Below are positions 31,390 to 42,460 of a stretch of 64,000 nucleotides of DNA, piece by piece. Position numbers and translations under genes: made by a program. Under the pieces are notes generated by a model. The model was given only the letters and a program-made list of their open reading frames with translations, was not told the DNA's origin and ran no database searches. The stretch comes from Phymatolithon calcareum (lineage: Eukaryota; Rhodophyta; Florideophyceae; Hapalidiales): the NCBI GenBank assembly GCA_977006965.1, contig OZ345359.1, positions 1,798,001-1,862,000 on the forward strand, given 5' to 3'. How positions within the stretch are numbered: the first letter of the stretch is position 1; every line of letters begins with the position of its first letter.

Positions 31390-32780
31390 GTGATAAATTA
31401 TCATACCCGGCCGCCAAGTGCATTGTCGCGCGGTGGGATCGGTCCGCATATGGGCCTCTCCACCGAGCAACAACCACTACATGTCAAGGGGGCTAATGAT
31501 CGCGCGTCTATTCTGTAGTCTATAATGACAAAACAGCAAGATTTGGAATGCACATATCTTGTGCGCGTAAGCAGGGTTTTGTGTCAGTAGTTTCGAAGCG
31601 CTCGGCTGAGGCCAACGCACAAACCGCATGGATTAAGACGTTGGAGCCGCATAGACACTGTCAGCTACTTAGTGCTCTGTAATCAGTGAGCGTTTATTGG
31701 GCGACGTTCTAGAATACACCGTGTAAGATATACACTAGTACATTAAATTCACTTATTTTCCTGTTACATCAATTTTCTCATAATTTTGTCTGCAAAAACG
31801 GCTATAGATTTTTATTTATTATTTTGATTCATTGAAAATTTGCTTTCCTCCCCCTCTTTTTACTTTTTCCTGTTTTAACTATCCAAATTTGGGCTCTGAT
31901 ATTTAAAGAAACGATTCAAGAAATGCGCATGGTAACAATAGAATCAAAAAGCTCTTATTTATCCACGTGCGAACTGCTCAATCCAACTAAACGCGCGACA
32001 GTTGACTTTTCTATAATTCGTAGATCTTGTTGCTTCTTGATCTCTGTGAAACGTAAAGCGATTAAGCCATAAGAGGAAGAATATCGGAACTTTTGCCGAT
32101 AAGGATCGTTCTCTTTCATAAATTGTGTAGCTGTAGCGTGTTATTGTCCCCAGAAAAAACAGGTAAGAGTTCAGCGGTATTGTGTAAGCACAACTCCTAA
32201 GATGAACTCTGCAAAGAGGAATACATTAATGCACTACGTCCTAGACGCACTTCAAAAGACCTTACACAAATTCTATTGTTTAAAAAAGAAGGAATTTGCA
32301 TCAAGTCTTTTTTGAGTAAGTTTCTTTTACTCATCTCGAGGATATAGCATAGACGCATAGGGTAATTTTCAATGAAACATGTACGCTATATACTTAAAAG
32401 GAGCAAAAAGAAATTTCTTGAATTTGAGATGTCTCTGAAAAACTTGAATTATTTTCAAAGAAGGATGACACGTTTGCTGACATGTGTCGTAGATCAATAG
32501 TTTAATGAATGTATCTGTTTGAGTTGTTCGTCCTGAGGTTCAGTGTCGAGTTTCGACTTGTATTTCAAGGTAAACACCAATCTTTTTGTAGAGTTTTTAA
32601 GCTATTTTGCAATATGACACTAAACGATCCAGCTTGCAGCCCTAGGTTGCAAGTTTGATTTCTTTGCTAGCTTCCAATCTAGCTTTGCAATCTCTCGACC
32701 TTTGTAGACTAGTTGTGCAAGCTGGTGTTGGAGTCCAGCTTACAAAGAGGAACCATCTTAAAAATGTATACAAGTACAAA
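31390..32780. other. AT-rich interval, no feature seen
   Basis: No long open frame and no repeat shared elsewhere in the window was recognised. Confidence 0.6.
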
Positions 32781-32789
32781 TGTATGAAG

Positions 32790-34199
32790 CTAGTGTCTAT
32801 GTGCCGAATCCCCTCAGTTGAGGTACGATTTAAAAGCACATAAAAATTTGTAAAAAAAATCCGGAACAGTCTCTTGGCGCCATATTCGGACAGGCGGGGC
32901 TGTGTTCTGTGTGAGGAGTATCGCAAGTAATAGTATATAATCGCTTCGTTCTTCGCTAGGAACAAAAATGCGATATCCAAACAGAAGAACAGGACCTGTG
33001 ATGCCCCAGGAAAAGACCCGCGTCGACTTATCGGCGCACCGGTACCAAAGCAACTTCAGTTAACAGTCTGGCCGAGTGCTGTAGACTATATGGGGCATTT
33101 TCCAAGCCAAAAAAGGTGAGTGGGACTTTACAAGAGGTAATCGTGGAGAAAATTAATGGTCGGACAAGCACTTCACTACGTGTAAATGGGTTCAAGTTAC
33201 GAAACCGGTGGAGAAGATTAAGATCAAGACAGTCAAGATTTTCAACGTAAGGGCAGGAACGGTTGACGAAGGTGGTTCTTCCGGTCGCCTTATTGTATCA
33301 AGTCCCAGTCGAAAAAACTCGGGTCCTGGGATCAAGAATCACAAGAGGAACTTGATGTCGTTACTCGAGACCGTGAGCCAAATACTGTTGCTCACAGCAT
33401 GGAATGGTTCGAGTGCCAAGTTCTATGTCCCATTGGGAGTAGGGCTCCCTGTCAGTTCTGGAGATTTCGCACATTAAACGGAGATTTTATATCCAAAAAC
33501 GGCGGTATCGGGTCCCACCCGCCGCATGATTGCTTTATGATGATGTTTCCACAAATCCACCTGCGCAAAATTGCTTCTTGGACGCTCGCTAAGCGGAAAA
33601 GAATCAGAAGACAAGAGACGACTGTGACAGAGTTTCTGCTTGGATATGGAGAAGAAAATTCGAACCCAGAACTGGTTGTTTCGAGATAACACATCTCTTC
33701 TTGCAACTTGCGTGGTTAATAGTTGGCTTCTATTTATGGTGCTCATCCAGAATCTCTGCAGTACATGACGCATCGACGATACTAGGAAGCGCTGGCCGAG
33801 CAGCTCATCGATAACACATTTGACTTGGGCAATACTCGCCGGCGTTCAGTCACCCCAGAGCATACATTTCCGTCCGGAAGCGGGGTTGGGACGCACTTAA
33901 CGCCAACGAAGAAGAAAAGGAAGACTGCATATGGACTGATGACTACTTTTGCGGTGCAAAACAACTGCAAAGTTGCAAAGTGAAGAAAACGACACTCGTG
34001 TTTTCATCATGTAACTGGCTTGATGGCGCCGCAATCTTTATTTGTGGCACTTCAACAGGGAGAAATTGTTTTGCTAAGCATGTGGAGGACATCCATGAGC
34101 TTGACACTTTTGACTTGCCTGATAGTAAGTTTCGATCTCAAAAATTAAAAAAATTTCGTTCCCTCAATTGAGGGTAAATTTCCGGCACATAGACACTAG
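32790..34199 (+). mobile_element. piggyBac-like DNA transposon, copy 1, degenerate
   Basis: Ends are inverted: CTAGTGTCTATGTGCCG at 32790 and its complement ending at 34199, each followed inward by a CCTCARTTGAGG palindrome. The interior is colinear with the reverse complement of the copy at 52838-54829. Plus-strand pieces include KPVEKIKIKTVKIFNV (33200), FPQIHLRKIASWTLAKRK (33545) and a cysteine-rich end, FICGTSTGRNCFAKHVED (34030-34095). Many stops; about 0.58 kb shorter than copy 2. Flanks TGTATGAAG and TGTATCAAT resemble each other but do not abut both ends symmetrically. Confidence 0.75.
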
Positions 34200-34204
34200 T
34201 GTAT

Positions 34205-34450
34205 CAATTTCTATCACGCTACCTTTTCAAGGGCCATTCCCTTACAATCTTCACCAGTCCGTGCTGCAGCTATAGGCACCGATAAGTCACGCAGCACTTT
34301 CTTGTCCTTGGAAACGTTGAAGAAATGAGTGCCCATCTCTTCCACCCATATTGTTTTGATTAATGAATGAGAAGTTACTAGATGAACTACTGGACTTGAA
34401 CCGTAGTTTTTACCATAAACGGGTCTCAAGATTGAGGATCAATCGTCTCT
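34205..34450 (-). repeat. Repeat related to the 34.8-35.7 kb ORF and to 22.6-22.8 kb
   Basis: Minus-strand translation EEMGTHFFNVSKDKKVLRDL, then SVPIAAARTGED resembles DGMNTHFPNLDKVRKVLGDI, then SVPVKSVRVNSD inside the ORF at 34770-35717. DNA also matches 22618-22800 (plus). It directly abuts the piggyBac-like element. Confidence 0.6.
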
Positions 34451-34769
34451 TTTAGGGCTCAACTAATCCACACAAATGCTGGCCCATCTATTGTCGTTGA
34501 TCGTCTTACGGCAGGAGTGTGGGAGATATGTACAACTGTACCTGAGCGCCAAACGCATCCTAACACGTTGTGAACAATCCCCATGAGTGATCCTTCTCGT
34601 TGCCATAGCCCATCTTCTGCCACTTCTGATTTTGTCGACTCAAGCACATCTACCTTCCGGGTACTAGGCTTGACCGCTGCCTTGCGCCACACATACACCT
34701 GCTCTCTTCTACCCTACGTCCTCCGATTACTCTCACCCGCGCTATGTTAGAAACGGTCTCTCCCAACTT

Positions 34770-35717
34770 CTACGATCGGCGCATCATAATTTGTCGCACC
34801 TGCACGACACGTGCCTCGTTTGCATTATCTCCCCCACATTTGCGAAGAGTGTCCTCCCTCAGACGAATCGGATATTTCTCTGCACTGTCAATGATGATGG
34901 CATCAACAGTGTCGACGACAACACAATAGTCCACTACACCCACCTGCTCAAGGCGCACGATGAATACTCCCTTAGCATCTTCCGAAAGCCACTTGACAAG
35001 GTCCCCCACATCCGAATTGACGCGGACAGACTTTACCGGCACCGATATGTCTCCAAGCACTTTCCTGACCTTGTCCAAGTTCGGGAAATGTGTATTCATT
35101 CCATCCACTGCCAACGCCGCATTCCGTGCTGCAGAGCGCCCAGCCATTCGGTCAACTGCATTGACGATGCAGTCGAATACACAACGGCCAAAGCCACCGC
35201 GCTGATACACTTCGCCAAAGTCTCGTGAAAATTCTCTCTCAATTCCCTTTATTGGTGCACGCGTAAGGGGTCCTCCGAGTATGATGACGATGCCGCTATT
35301 TTTCGTGCACCAACGAATAACAACCTGGCGCAGATGGGACTCGACGTCCTCCGACCTTTCCGAAAGGACCGCAGTGGGAGCCTCAACGGTATCGGGCACT
35401 TTGCGACCTTTCTTGAGAGGTCCAAATGACCATGCTATCGCCTTCTGCCCACGCGATGAGACGACCAGAGATTCAACATCAATCTCAAAAAATGTATCGC
35501 CTCCGCCGTACATTTCCGCAGACCCATAAAATTTTCCAACCTCAAGTATGTTTCCAGACCGGCTGACAGTGCCATCCCCATGAACGAGACGCTGCAAGTG
35601 CCAGCATTCCGAGCCTGCATCGCCATCACCAACCACCGCCCGAACGTAGTTGCGACCTTCAAGAATCACGATATCCTCATCGACAGCTTCACCGCCGACA
35701 GTGAACCGTTTGTTCAT
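34770..35717 (-). CDS. Uncharacterised 315-residue ORF, possible cysteine-protease-like fold
   Basis: An intact ATG-initiated frame on the minus strand. I do not recognise a named family. The C-terminal half has GGFGRCVFDCIVNAVDRMAG (residues about 175-194), THFPNLDKVRKVLGDISVPV, then DLVKWLSEDAKGVFIVRLEQ and VDYCVVVDTVDAIIIDSAEK. The order Cys-helix, a WL..GVFIVR strand, (x)CVVVD and a DSAEKYPIRL strand is reminiscent of OTU/papain-type proteases carried by some mobile elements, but the histidine usually in the [H]CVVVD strand is tyrosine here, so catalysis is doubtful. Related decayed pieces at 22.6 and 34.2 kb suggest it belongs to a repeated element. Frame length and lack of stops support recent selection or recent arrival. 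Confidence 0.55.
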   Translation of the reverse strand: MNKRFTVGGEAVDEDIVILEGRNYVRAVVGDGDAGSECWHLQRLVHGDGTVSRSGNILEVGKFYGSAEMYGGGDTFFEIDVESLVVSSRGQKAIAWSFGPLKKGRKVPDTVEAPTAVLSERSEDVESHLRQVVIRWCTKNSGIVIILGGPLTRAPIKGIEREFSRDFGEVYQRGGFGRCVFDCIVNAVDRMAGRSAARNAALAVDGMNTHFPNLDKVRKVLGDISVPVKSVRVNSDVGDLVKWLSEDAKGVFIVRLEQVGVVDYCVVVDTVDAIIIDSAEKYPIRLREDTLRKCGGDNANEARVVQVRQIMMRRS

Positions 35718-36552
35718 TCCGGCAGCTTGCCCACGGTGTGACGGAAGAACAATTCCTCGCTCTTGAAAGAAACAGAGGTCAGCACACTATCGTTGGCGAA
35801 GTGTCTTTCCACTCGCATAGATGGCGCCAGCTTGGGTGAGCGCGGACCGAGATGGAAGTTCGGCGATCGCGGAACGTGAAAGAAACTTCAAAACAGGGAT
35901 GCTGGTGCCTCGAAGTTCGCCGGTTTGGAAGAGGAGAGAGCTTATGAAAACAAAACTGCCACCCACAACTCTAGACGACGGAGAGTTTGAACTCGCTGAA
36001 TTTATGATTATTTGATATTCGCCGAATGGGCACGGTGTGATCCAAAATTTTCGCCGGGGGCTACCGGCGTCAACATTGATAATACTTTCCAGCGCTTCGC
36101 AGCGAAAACAATGAAATGAACAAAGTCATTCGGGGACCGCACCATCTAACGTTACATTTTTGAGAAATTCGAATGCCTTTTCAGAAGCTCACATATTTCG
36201 GTTGTCGAATTATGCGCCAGTGTAAAATTCTTTTTACCTTCACTTTACATCTTTTTTGGCACTGACTCGTTCGTTTGTGGTCACCTGCGGATTCACTACC
36301 TCGCTAATCAGGCCAACGTGCGATAAACTAGACAATCTCATGTGGTAAGGGGAAGCGCATGGACTATTCAACATTGTGTCGGTCGCAAACGAAGGAGCGC
36401 ATCCATGTCGACTTGCGTTGCAACGTTTATATCTTCGCAGCCTCAGCCTCATTTCTTTTGTATTCCCAATCGCGCTCTGCATCTCCTCCGCTCGAAAATC
36501 AATCGCTACCGCTCATTCTCATGTCAAATTTTCGCCTTGTAGTGGATTCCTA

Positions 36553-36608
36553 CAAGATTCGGGCACATTTGCTAACATGTGACTGTTAGCAAATGTTTCC
36601 GAATCTTG
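36553..36608. repeat. Hairpin, 25-bp arms
   Basis: CAAGATTCGGGCACATTTGC... and its near-complement (two mismatches) flank a 6-base loop TGTGAC at 36578-36583. It lies in an otherwise gene-poor interval and could be a terminator-like or foldback structure. Confidence 0.8.
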
Positions 36609-36718
36609 TTGGTAGCCATGCTCGCATGTGAGAAGCTCTCACAGCCTCTGGAACATTGCTTCACACGTTAGGCACGGGGCAGTTCTTCACAAATTTATTC
36701 AATTTTGAAACACAACCG

Positions 36719-37198
36719 ATGGTCAGATGTAACGACGACCCCAACGGGCAACTAATCCAAGTCGAAACAGGTGGAGGAACTTATGGACACCCAGCTCTCG
36801 AATCTGTTTGCATGGCGTTTCCCTCCGAAAAGTTTTCCGACTTAAAAAATACGCGGTTCATTTGCGTTTCATCGAGCTCGCCTATGGACAGTTTTTCAGA
36901 ACTGGGCAAACTTTCTGCAAAGCGGAGCAATGAGGACGCAATGACGTTGGACTCGAAGGGCAAAGAATCCACTGGATTTCTGGAGTATGCACGGATAATA
37001 ATGTCATGTCGGGCACGCTTAACTCCACTGGTTCAAGCATACAGGCAATGTGCGCTAACAGCGAAACTGGAGAACGCAACATCTCAGTGGTTTTCATTGC
37101 AGAGAGTCTCACTCTTGCTGGTGATGCGCGGTGCTGCCGTTCGTATCACAAACGGTCTAACGCGAGGAGTACACAATCCTGTTTTTTCTCGAACTTAG
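36719..37198 (+). CDS. Hypothetical ORF (159 codons), weak
   Basis: ATG-initiated open frame with mixed composition (MVRCNDDPNGQLIQVETGGG at the start). No family recognised. It overlaps a second plus-strand ATG frame (37006-37557) in another phase, so at most one of the two, or a spliced combination, is real. Listed because the interval is otherwise empty between repeats and PEX10. Confidence 0.2.
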   Translation: MVRCNDDPNGQLIQVETGGGTYGHPALESVCMAFPSEKFSDLKNTRFICVSSSSPMDSFSELGKLSAKRSNEDAMTLDSKGKESTGFLEYARIIMSCRARLTPLVQAYRQCALTAKLENATSQWFSLQRVSLLLVMRGAAVRITNGLTRGVHNPVFSRT

Positions 37199-38102
37199 TG
37201 TATGAAAATATTTGCATCATTCCCTTGATCAAACGAGCCTGCATTTCCACCTTGACGAACAGGCCCATTCGGAGACGGAAGCGATCCGCAACCCGAATAC
37301 CAAATGGCGCACAATTGTCCACAGTCTTTCTGGTCTGCTCCGGTTTCTCATCTCACTCTTCATTGTGCAATTGGTTGTGTACGGCGACGTCTTCACTCAC
37401 TGAGTTATGTCCCTATGCCTTCTTTGAGTACGTCTCAAACTCTTTCTCTCCACAAGCTCTACAAGCTACGTCTGGGCAAGTAGCGACGAAGTCGTCGAGT
37501 ATTACGTCACTCCTCAATTTCATCGCTCATCTCATCATTCTCACTGCGCTCAACTAGGGGAGTCCCACCTCTTTACGTTCATTCGCAATGCTCTCTGGAT
37601 ACTCATTCATTACATGACACAGTATTACTGCGAATGCTCATTGCGATGCTACCTACATCATCATCCGCAGTCACAGAAACGCTACAGGACCGAGAGCACG
37701 ATATGCATAAAAAGTGACGGACACGATAAGACCGTCGATTAACGCTAGAGATTTTAAAACAGACAATTCCAGTCCAAAGTTTCCATCTCTTTCTCACTTG
37801 CGGTGGTGCGGACGGCAAACTGCACGATGCGTTTTGCTCGATAGCGACTGTCGTATTGAAATCATCTGCTCGTTGAGCAAATCCGGTTGCTCTGGAGCAG
37901 TAATTTCTGCGTTGCCTTCCTCACTGACCTGGCTCTGGCGCACTTCGCAAATCGTGCGAAAGTACTGCACAGACGGACTCGACCCCGAGACGGAGCAGTT
38001 TTACCGCGAGTGGTGGTGCGAACGGTACACACGTTTGCCTTACGGTCACCGACAAGGTTATTGCAACGGTGAATCATCTTTTTTCTTTCCTCATGTCAGT
38101 TC

Positions 38103-39183
38103 TTAGAATTGGTAGAGACACACCAGCTTTCGGCTTGACATATGTCTTCGACATAAAGGACAAACTTCCTACAAAAGTAAGCAACAATGTCAGTATTTCA
38201 GAACACCTCACACCTCGCTCCAAGTTCCCAGTGATACACCTTTCGCTTACCTTTGTCATGCACCAATGCATGATGCAGTTCCAACAAAACAAATGGCCGC
38301 AAGTCGTAATAGTCGGATGTTTCATGCGACCCAGGCAGAGCGCACATGACCGCTGCGGCTGCGCAACACGACTCGGCTCACCTGCCGCGGGCCCGCTTTT
38401 CTCATCTCCATCTTCCAATCCGCCAATCGCGCCATCGAATTCGAAAGCATCCCCGTCATCAGTGTCATTGAGTGACTGCTGAGGATAAAGCATAGCTCTC
38501 AGCACCATTTCTCCAAACCCCGGTCGTGGCCCTGACGCAGGCCGTGACATCGCCCTTTGCGCCCGCGTCATGCCCTTGCGTAAAGCACGCACCAGTGATA
38601 CGCCGAGCTGCGCGAAAAGCAGCGCTCCCAGCAGGGAGTATCGGCCACGTGAGTGGTCCACGTTCGACGCTGTTCGCACGTACCGCACGCCGACCAGTCT
38701 GTTCTGCAAACTGAAGTGCGTTCCGCGCATGTAGAACAGCGCCAGATGCGCCTGTGCGGCGGCGGCGAACAGTCGCGGCAGCGTGGCGGAGGGGAATGGA
38801 AAGCCGTGCCCGAAGAGACGCCACAGACGGCGGCATATCGCAGTCACATCCGCGTGGCGTGCGGCCTGTAATAACGCGAGGAGAAGCAAGGTACGTTGAC
38901 GCGGGATGGCTATGTGTCGGCCAGAATTCGTCACGGGTGCGAGTGTGGCGTATTCCTCGCCGGGCGTGCGCGGAGTGGGACCTGATAGCGATAACGCGTA
39001 GTATAAAAAGGTTGTTCCTGCGGAGAGAAGGCGGTTGAAATGTGGATGGGAGGAGAGTGAGTTGGGAAGGAAGAGGACCAAGGCTTCTTTTAGACCTTTG
39101 AAAAGGTCGGTGATGTAGTCTTCGTCTTTGAGGGAGGCGCGAATTATGTCCTCCGTGGAAGCGGGTGGCAATAGCTGCGACAT
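38103..39183 (-). CDS. PEX10: Peroxisome biogenesis factor 10 (PEX10), RING E3 ligase; one intron
   Basis: Exon 1 is 39183-38251 and exon 2 is 38168-38103; the 82-bp intron (38250-38169) has GTAAGC and TTTTGTAG borders in frame. The product is 332 residues. Residues 1-250 are the Pex2/Pex12-type helical membrane domain (LKEALVLFLPNSLSSHPHFN, LLLALLQAARHA). The RING is completed only by splicing: C280xxC283, C295xH297, C300xxC303 from exon 1 and C314PLC317 from exon 2, ending KLVCLYQF as in other PEX10 proteins. PEX10 sits in the peroxisomal membrane with PEX2 and PEX12 and ubiquitinates PEX5 for recycling. Intron retention would keep the frame open (369 codons) but drop the last zinc pair. 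The start is the first ATG. Confidence 0.93.
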
Positions 39184-39199
39184 GTCAGCTCCGTTTTTC

Positions 39200-40380
39200 T
39201 GGTATCCGCATTGAGAGATGGTCGTCCATGCGACGGTGACGCAGGCAATCTAGTTTTTCTCGAGCCCGCCTGCGCAAGATGAATGCAGTTGCCTTGAGTG
39301 TGGATCAAGGTCATCACGAGGCGATATTTGATGCATCAAACCGGGCTTTCGAAAGCTGAAAAGTTCTGTTGAGCTGGTTGGGTATATTTAAAACGTGTGG
39401 TATTTTTGGAAATTTGTATGAAATATTTATCAAATTTCCTAGTTTTTCTACTGATGAGCTACTCATCGTGATGTTCGTTGAAAATGCACATCGGTAAAAC
39501 TCTACTTCCACTCAGCAAACCACTATAAGACGGCGTGGCAGTGCGTGAGCAGCGATTTTAAGTTGCTACCGCTCTAATCTTTTGGATTGGTCGGCGCTCG
39601 AGTCCACATTCAACTCCACAGACTTGCGCACTGTTCATGGGTTCCTGCGTTTTCAGAGCGTATGGACTGAGAAGCGAGGAGTGAAATGATTCCGCTCTGC
39701 AAAATTTCCTTCGCTTTGGTTTCAACCCGACAACATTGTTGTTATAGTTCCAAGCTGCAAACTGACCGTAGTACTTTCATTTCCTGCCAAAGCATTCACA
39801 TTCTATAATAATAATAATAATATTTTAAAATGGGAATGCTTTCGCAGGAAATGGAAATACGGCCGTTAAGTGTGAGGGGGCCGGCCTCTTCACACTCAAC
39901 GTTGAAATTGGCAGTTGGATCTTACGTCGATCAGGAAAATTTTTTGAATGGCCTTGCAGATATTTTTCCTGATCGCCGTGAGATCCAATTGCTATTTCCA
40001 ACAGGCTGAGAAGGGTTGTTCGTACTCATACGCCCCCCTGATAATGCCCATGTTTCCAACGAACAACGAATTTCCTGCTGACACCAATAGATAAACAGCC
40101 AGCTGGCTTTCCGAAAAAAAGGTTTTTCTGCGACACGTTCATATGATACAGTAAATTTAGACCTCTGCACCTGACTTAGATCCGGAATCATAATAAGTTC
40201 ATACATCTTCATTTAATTCCAGAAAGGCGACTTCACATTGGTTGTGCCACACCATTCAGATGCAGCCGATCTCCGCCGTACATCCACCCGGATCACATAA
40301 AGTCGGCCCCGCCGGCCATCAAAGCATTCCGCCCAGCGATCCTCCCCCTCAACAACCCTCCCCTCACCAACTGCAAAAAA
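39200..40380. other. Intergenic with three foldback structures between PEX10 and ASS
   Basis: Three inverted repeats in a row: TTTCCTGCCAAAGCATTC at about 39780 pairs with GAATGCTTTCGCAGGAAA at about 39834 around an (ATA)n microsatellite; AGTGTGAGGGGGCCGGCC with its complement at about 39868-39900; and CAGTTGGATCTTACGTCGAT at about 39912 with its near-complement at about 39967-40005. They resemble foldback/MITE debris. The genes on either side diverge, so both promoters lie in this interval; no clear TATA element was identified. Confidence 0.7.
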
Positions 40381-40387
40381 CGCAACC

Positions 40388-41611
40388 ATGGCTGATTGCA
40401 AGGGCAAGGTCGTGTTAGCCTACTCCGGCGGCCTCGACACCACGATCATTCTCAAGTGGCTCCAGGATGAAGGTTACGACGTCATCTGCTTCATTGCAAA
40501 CGTCGGACAAGATGATGATCTCGCAGCGGCCAAGAAGAAGGCGTTGACCCATGGTGCTGTCAAGGTCTTTGTAGAAGATCTTCGTGAGGAGTTTGTTACT
40601 GAATTCATCTTTCCAGCCATGCAAGCCAACGCGATCTACGAGAGTCGTTATCTTCTAGGTACAAGTCTCGCTCGTCCCTGTATTGCCCGTCGTCAGGTGC
40701 TGATCGCCAAGCAGGAGAACGCTCAATTCGTGTCGCATGGAGCCACCGGTAAGGGAAATGATCAGGTCCGTTTCGAACTGACGTATTATGCACTTGAACC
40801 GACGATCAAGGTGATTGCACCGTGGAGGGATCCTGTGTTTCTGAAGAAGTTCAAGGGTCGGACGGATCTATTGGAGTACGGTCGTCTCAAGGGTATTCCT
40901 ATGCCGTCCGGAAAGCGTCCGCCATATAGCATGGATGATAACCTCATGCATATCAGTTACGAAAGTGGGGATCTTGAAGACCCTACTGTCGCACTTGCGG
41001 AGGAAGCATATCTCAAGACGGCTCGTATGGCTGATTGGCCTGACAAGCCAGACATCGTTCGTATAGAGTTTAAGAATGGAATGCCGGTATCTGCCAGAAT
41101 GAAGGATAGTGTCGAGACGGAGACGAAACCACTCGATTTATTTTTGTGGTTGAATAAGATTGCGAAAAGTCATGGAATTGGTCGTGTCGATATCGTTGAG
41201 AACAGGTTTGTGGGAATCAAGTCGCGTGGTGTGTATGAAACTCCTGGGGCGACCATTTTACGATGCGCACATCTGGATATTGAAGGTATTGCCATGGATC
41301 GTGAGGTGATGCGCATTCGTGACCTGCTCACACCCAAGTTTACGGAGCTTATTTACAATGGATTTTGGTTTTCCCCGGAACTTGGTGTCATAATGGCTGC
41401 CGTCAACAAGAGCCAAGAAAGTGTTGATGGATGGGTTGATGTGATGTGCTATAAGGGGCAGGCGATGGCTGTAGCTCGGTCTTCACCTAGCTCGCTCTAT
41501 GATGAGAATATCGCCAGTATGGAGACTGTGGATGATTATACCCCTGAGGATGCTGGTGGATTCATTCGGATCAATGCTATCAGGCTTAGGGCACATCGGA
41601 AGAAGGCGTAA
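40388..41611 (+). CDS. ASS1: Argininosuccinate synthase
   Basis: 407 residues, single exon, ACCATGG start context. It joins citrulline and aspartate with ATP to make argininosuccinate, the penultimate step of arginine synthesis (and urea cycle in animals). The N-type ATP pyrophosphatase loop is at residues 12-18 (YSGGLDT). Other family blocks follow in order: ESRYLLGTSLARPCIARRQV, SHGATGKGNDQVRFELTYYA, APWRDP, LEYGRLKGIPMP, SYESGDLEDP and GRVDIVENRFVGIKSRGVYE. Length is typical (about 400-412). No targeting peptide is obvious, so cytosolic, though a masked plastid signal cannot be excluded. The frame is clean and codon use is GC-leaning, unlike the surrounding repeats. Confidence 0.98.
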   Translation: MADCKGKVVLAYSGGLDTTIILKWLQDEGYDVICFIANVGQDDDLAAAKKKALTHGAVKVFVEDLREEFVTEFIFPAMQANAIYESRYLLGTSLARPCIARRQVLIAKQENAQFVSHGATGKGNDQVRFELTYYALEPTIKVIAPWRDPVFLKKFKGRTDLLEYGRLKGIPMPSGKRPPYSMDDNLMHISYESGDLEDPTVALAEEAYLKTARMADWPDKPDIVRIEFKNGMPVSARMKDSVETETKPLDLFLWLNKIAKSHGIGRVDIVENRFVGIKSRGVYETPGATILRCAHLDIEGIAMDREVMRIRDLLTPKFTELIYNGFWFSPELGVIMAAVNKSQESVDGWVDVMCYKGQAMAVARSSPSSLYDENIASMETVDDYTPEDAGGFIRINAIRLRAHRKKA

Positions 41612-42460
41612 ATACTGGAAGTATTTGGCTTGGTGCCCGAGGCCCTTTTTTCTGGTAGCTCAAGTAAACTTTAGGAACAATGCATGCTGCAAGAGTTCGA
41701 ATGTAATTTCAGGATTCCCTTAAATAGCATCAATATTCTGCAGCGCTTCCTCGAGTAGAGATCTCGCCTTCCTCATGATGTGATACAATTCAGCCAAGCA
41801 CGCCCAATTCAACCACGCACAGTTTGCTGTTGACTTACCGTATATGTGCACAGAAAACGGAGAGACAGCATGCGAAGATGTTGACGTCGCGCTTTGCGTA
41901 CAGCGAGATTCTCCTCATAACGAGAATTATTACCATGACAATTTATTGCCCAGCTCTTGCGACCGACAATCATCACACTTTTCCTGGTGTTTGGGGCATT
42001 ATTGCGTCACAGTCAGGTCATAATAGTTTTACACCAGATCTTGCACGACAGTGGCCTTCCCTCCGTCCGGCGATTTCTGCCTAAATTGAGAATTACCTGA
42101 CAAATATATCCGGCAGTGCAAGCACCACGACAATACAAAGAAGTCGGGGAACAAATTTACTGGAGGATTGGCCTCCCAAAACTCGCTTGCCGTTCACTCG
42201 TCATTCCTGTAGCGAAGCGAGTTTGCGTTTGGAAAGCAAACTTCATATTTCGCCCTATTTTGCTTCAAATCCCACCACAACCGAAAGTGAAGTCAACACC
42301 TTTAACGCTCTCTTCTCCCTGCGTGTTGGACCCCACAGCACATCAATACGGACCCTGCAAGTGCGCTGGCCCCTCAACAGCATTCCACTGAATCACCCCT
42401 TTAATGCTAGTCGTTTCGTTCTTCTCTTGAGTTTCACGTTTCCATCACCTTCACCCCAAG
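41612..42460. other. Intergenic between ASS and cyclin genes
   Basis: No gene recognised; the pyrimidine-rich stretch just before 42461 (TTCTCTTGAGTTTCACGTTT) probably contains the cyclin 5' UTR. Confidence 0.55.

Noticed and set aside
39806-39825. (ATA)n run as a CRISPR or tandem-array candidate
   Set aside because: A simple microsatellite in the loop of a foldback; no spacer/repeat architecture anywhere in the window.
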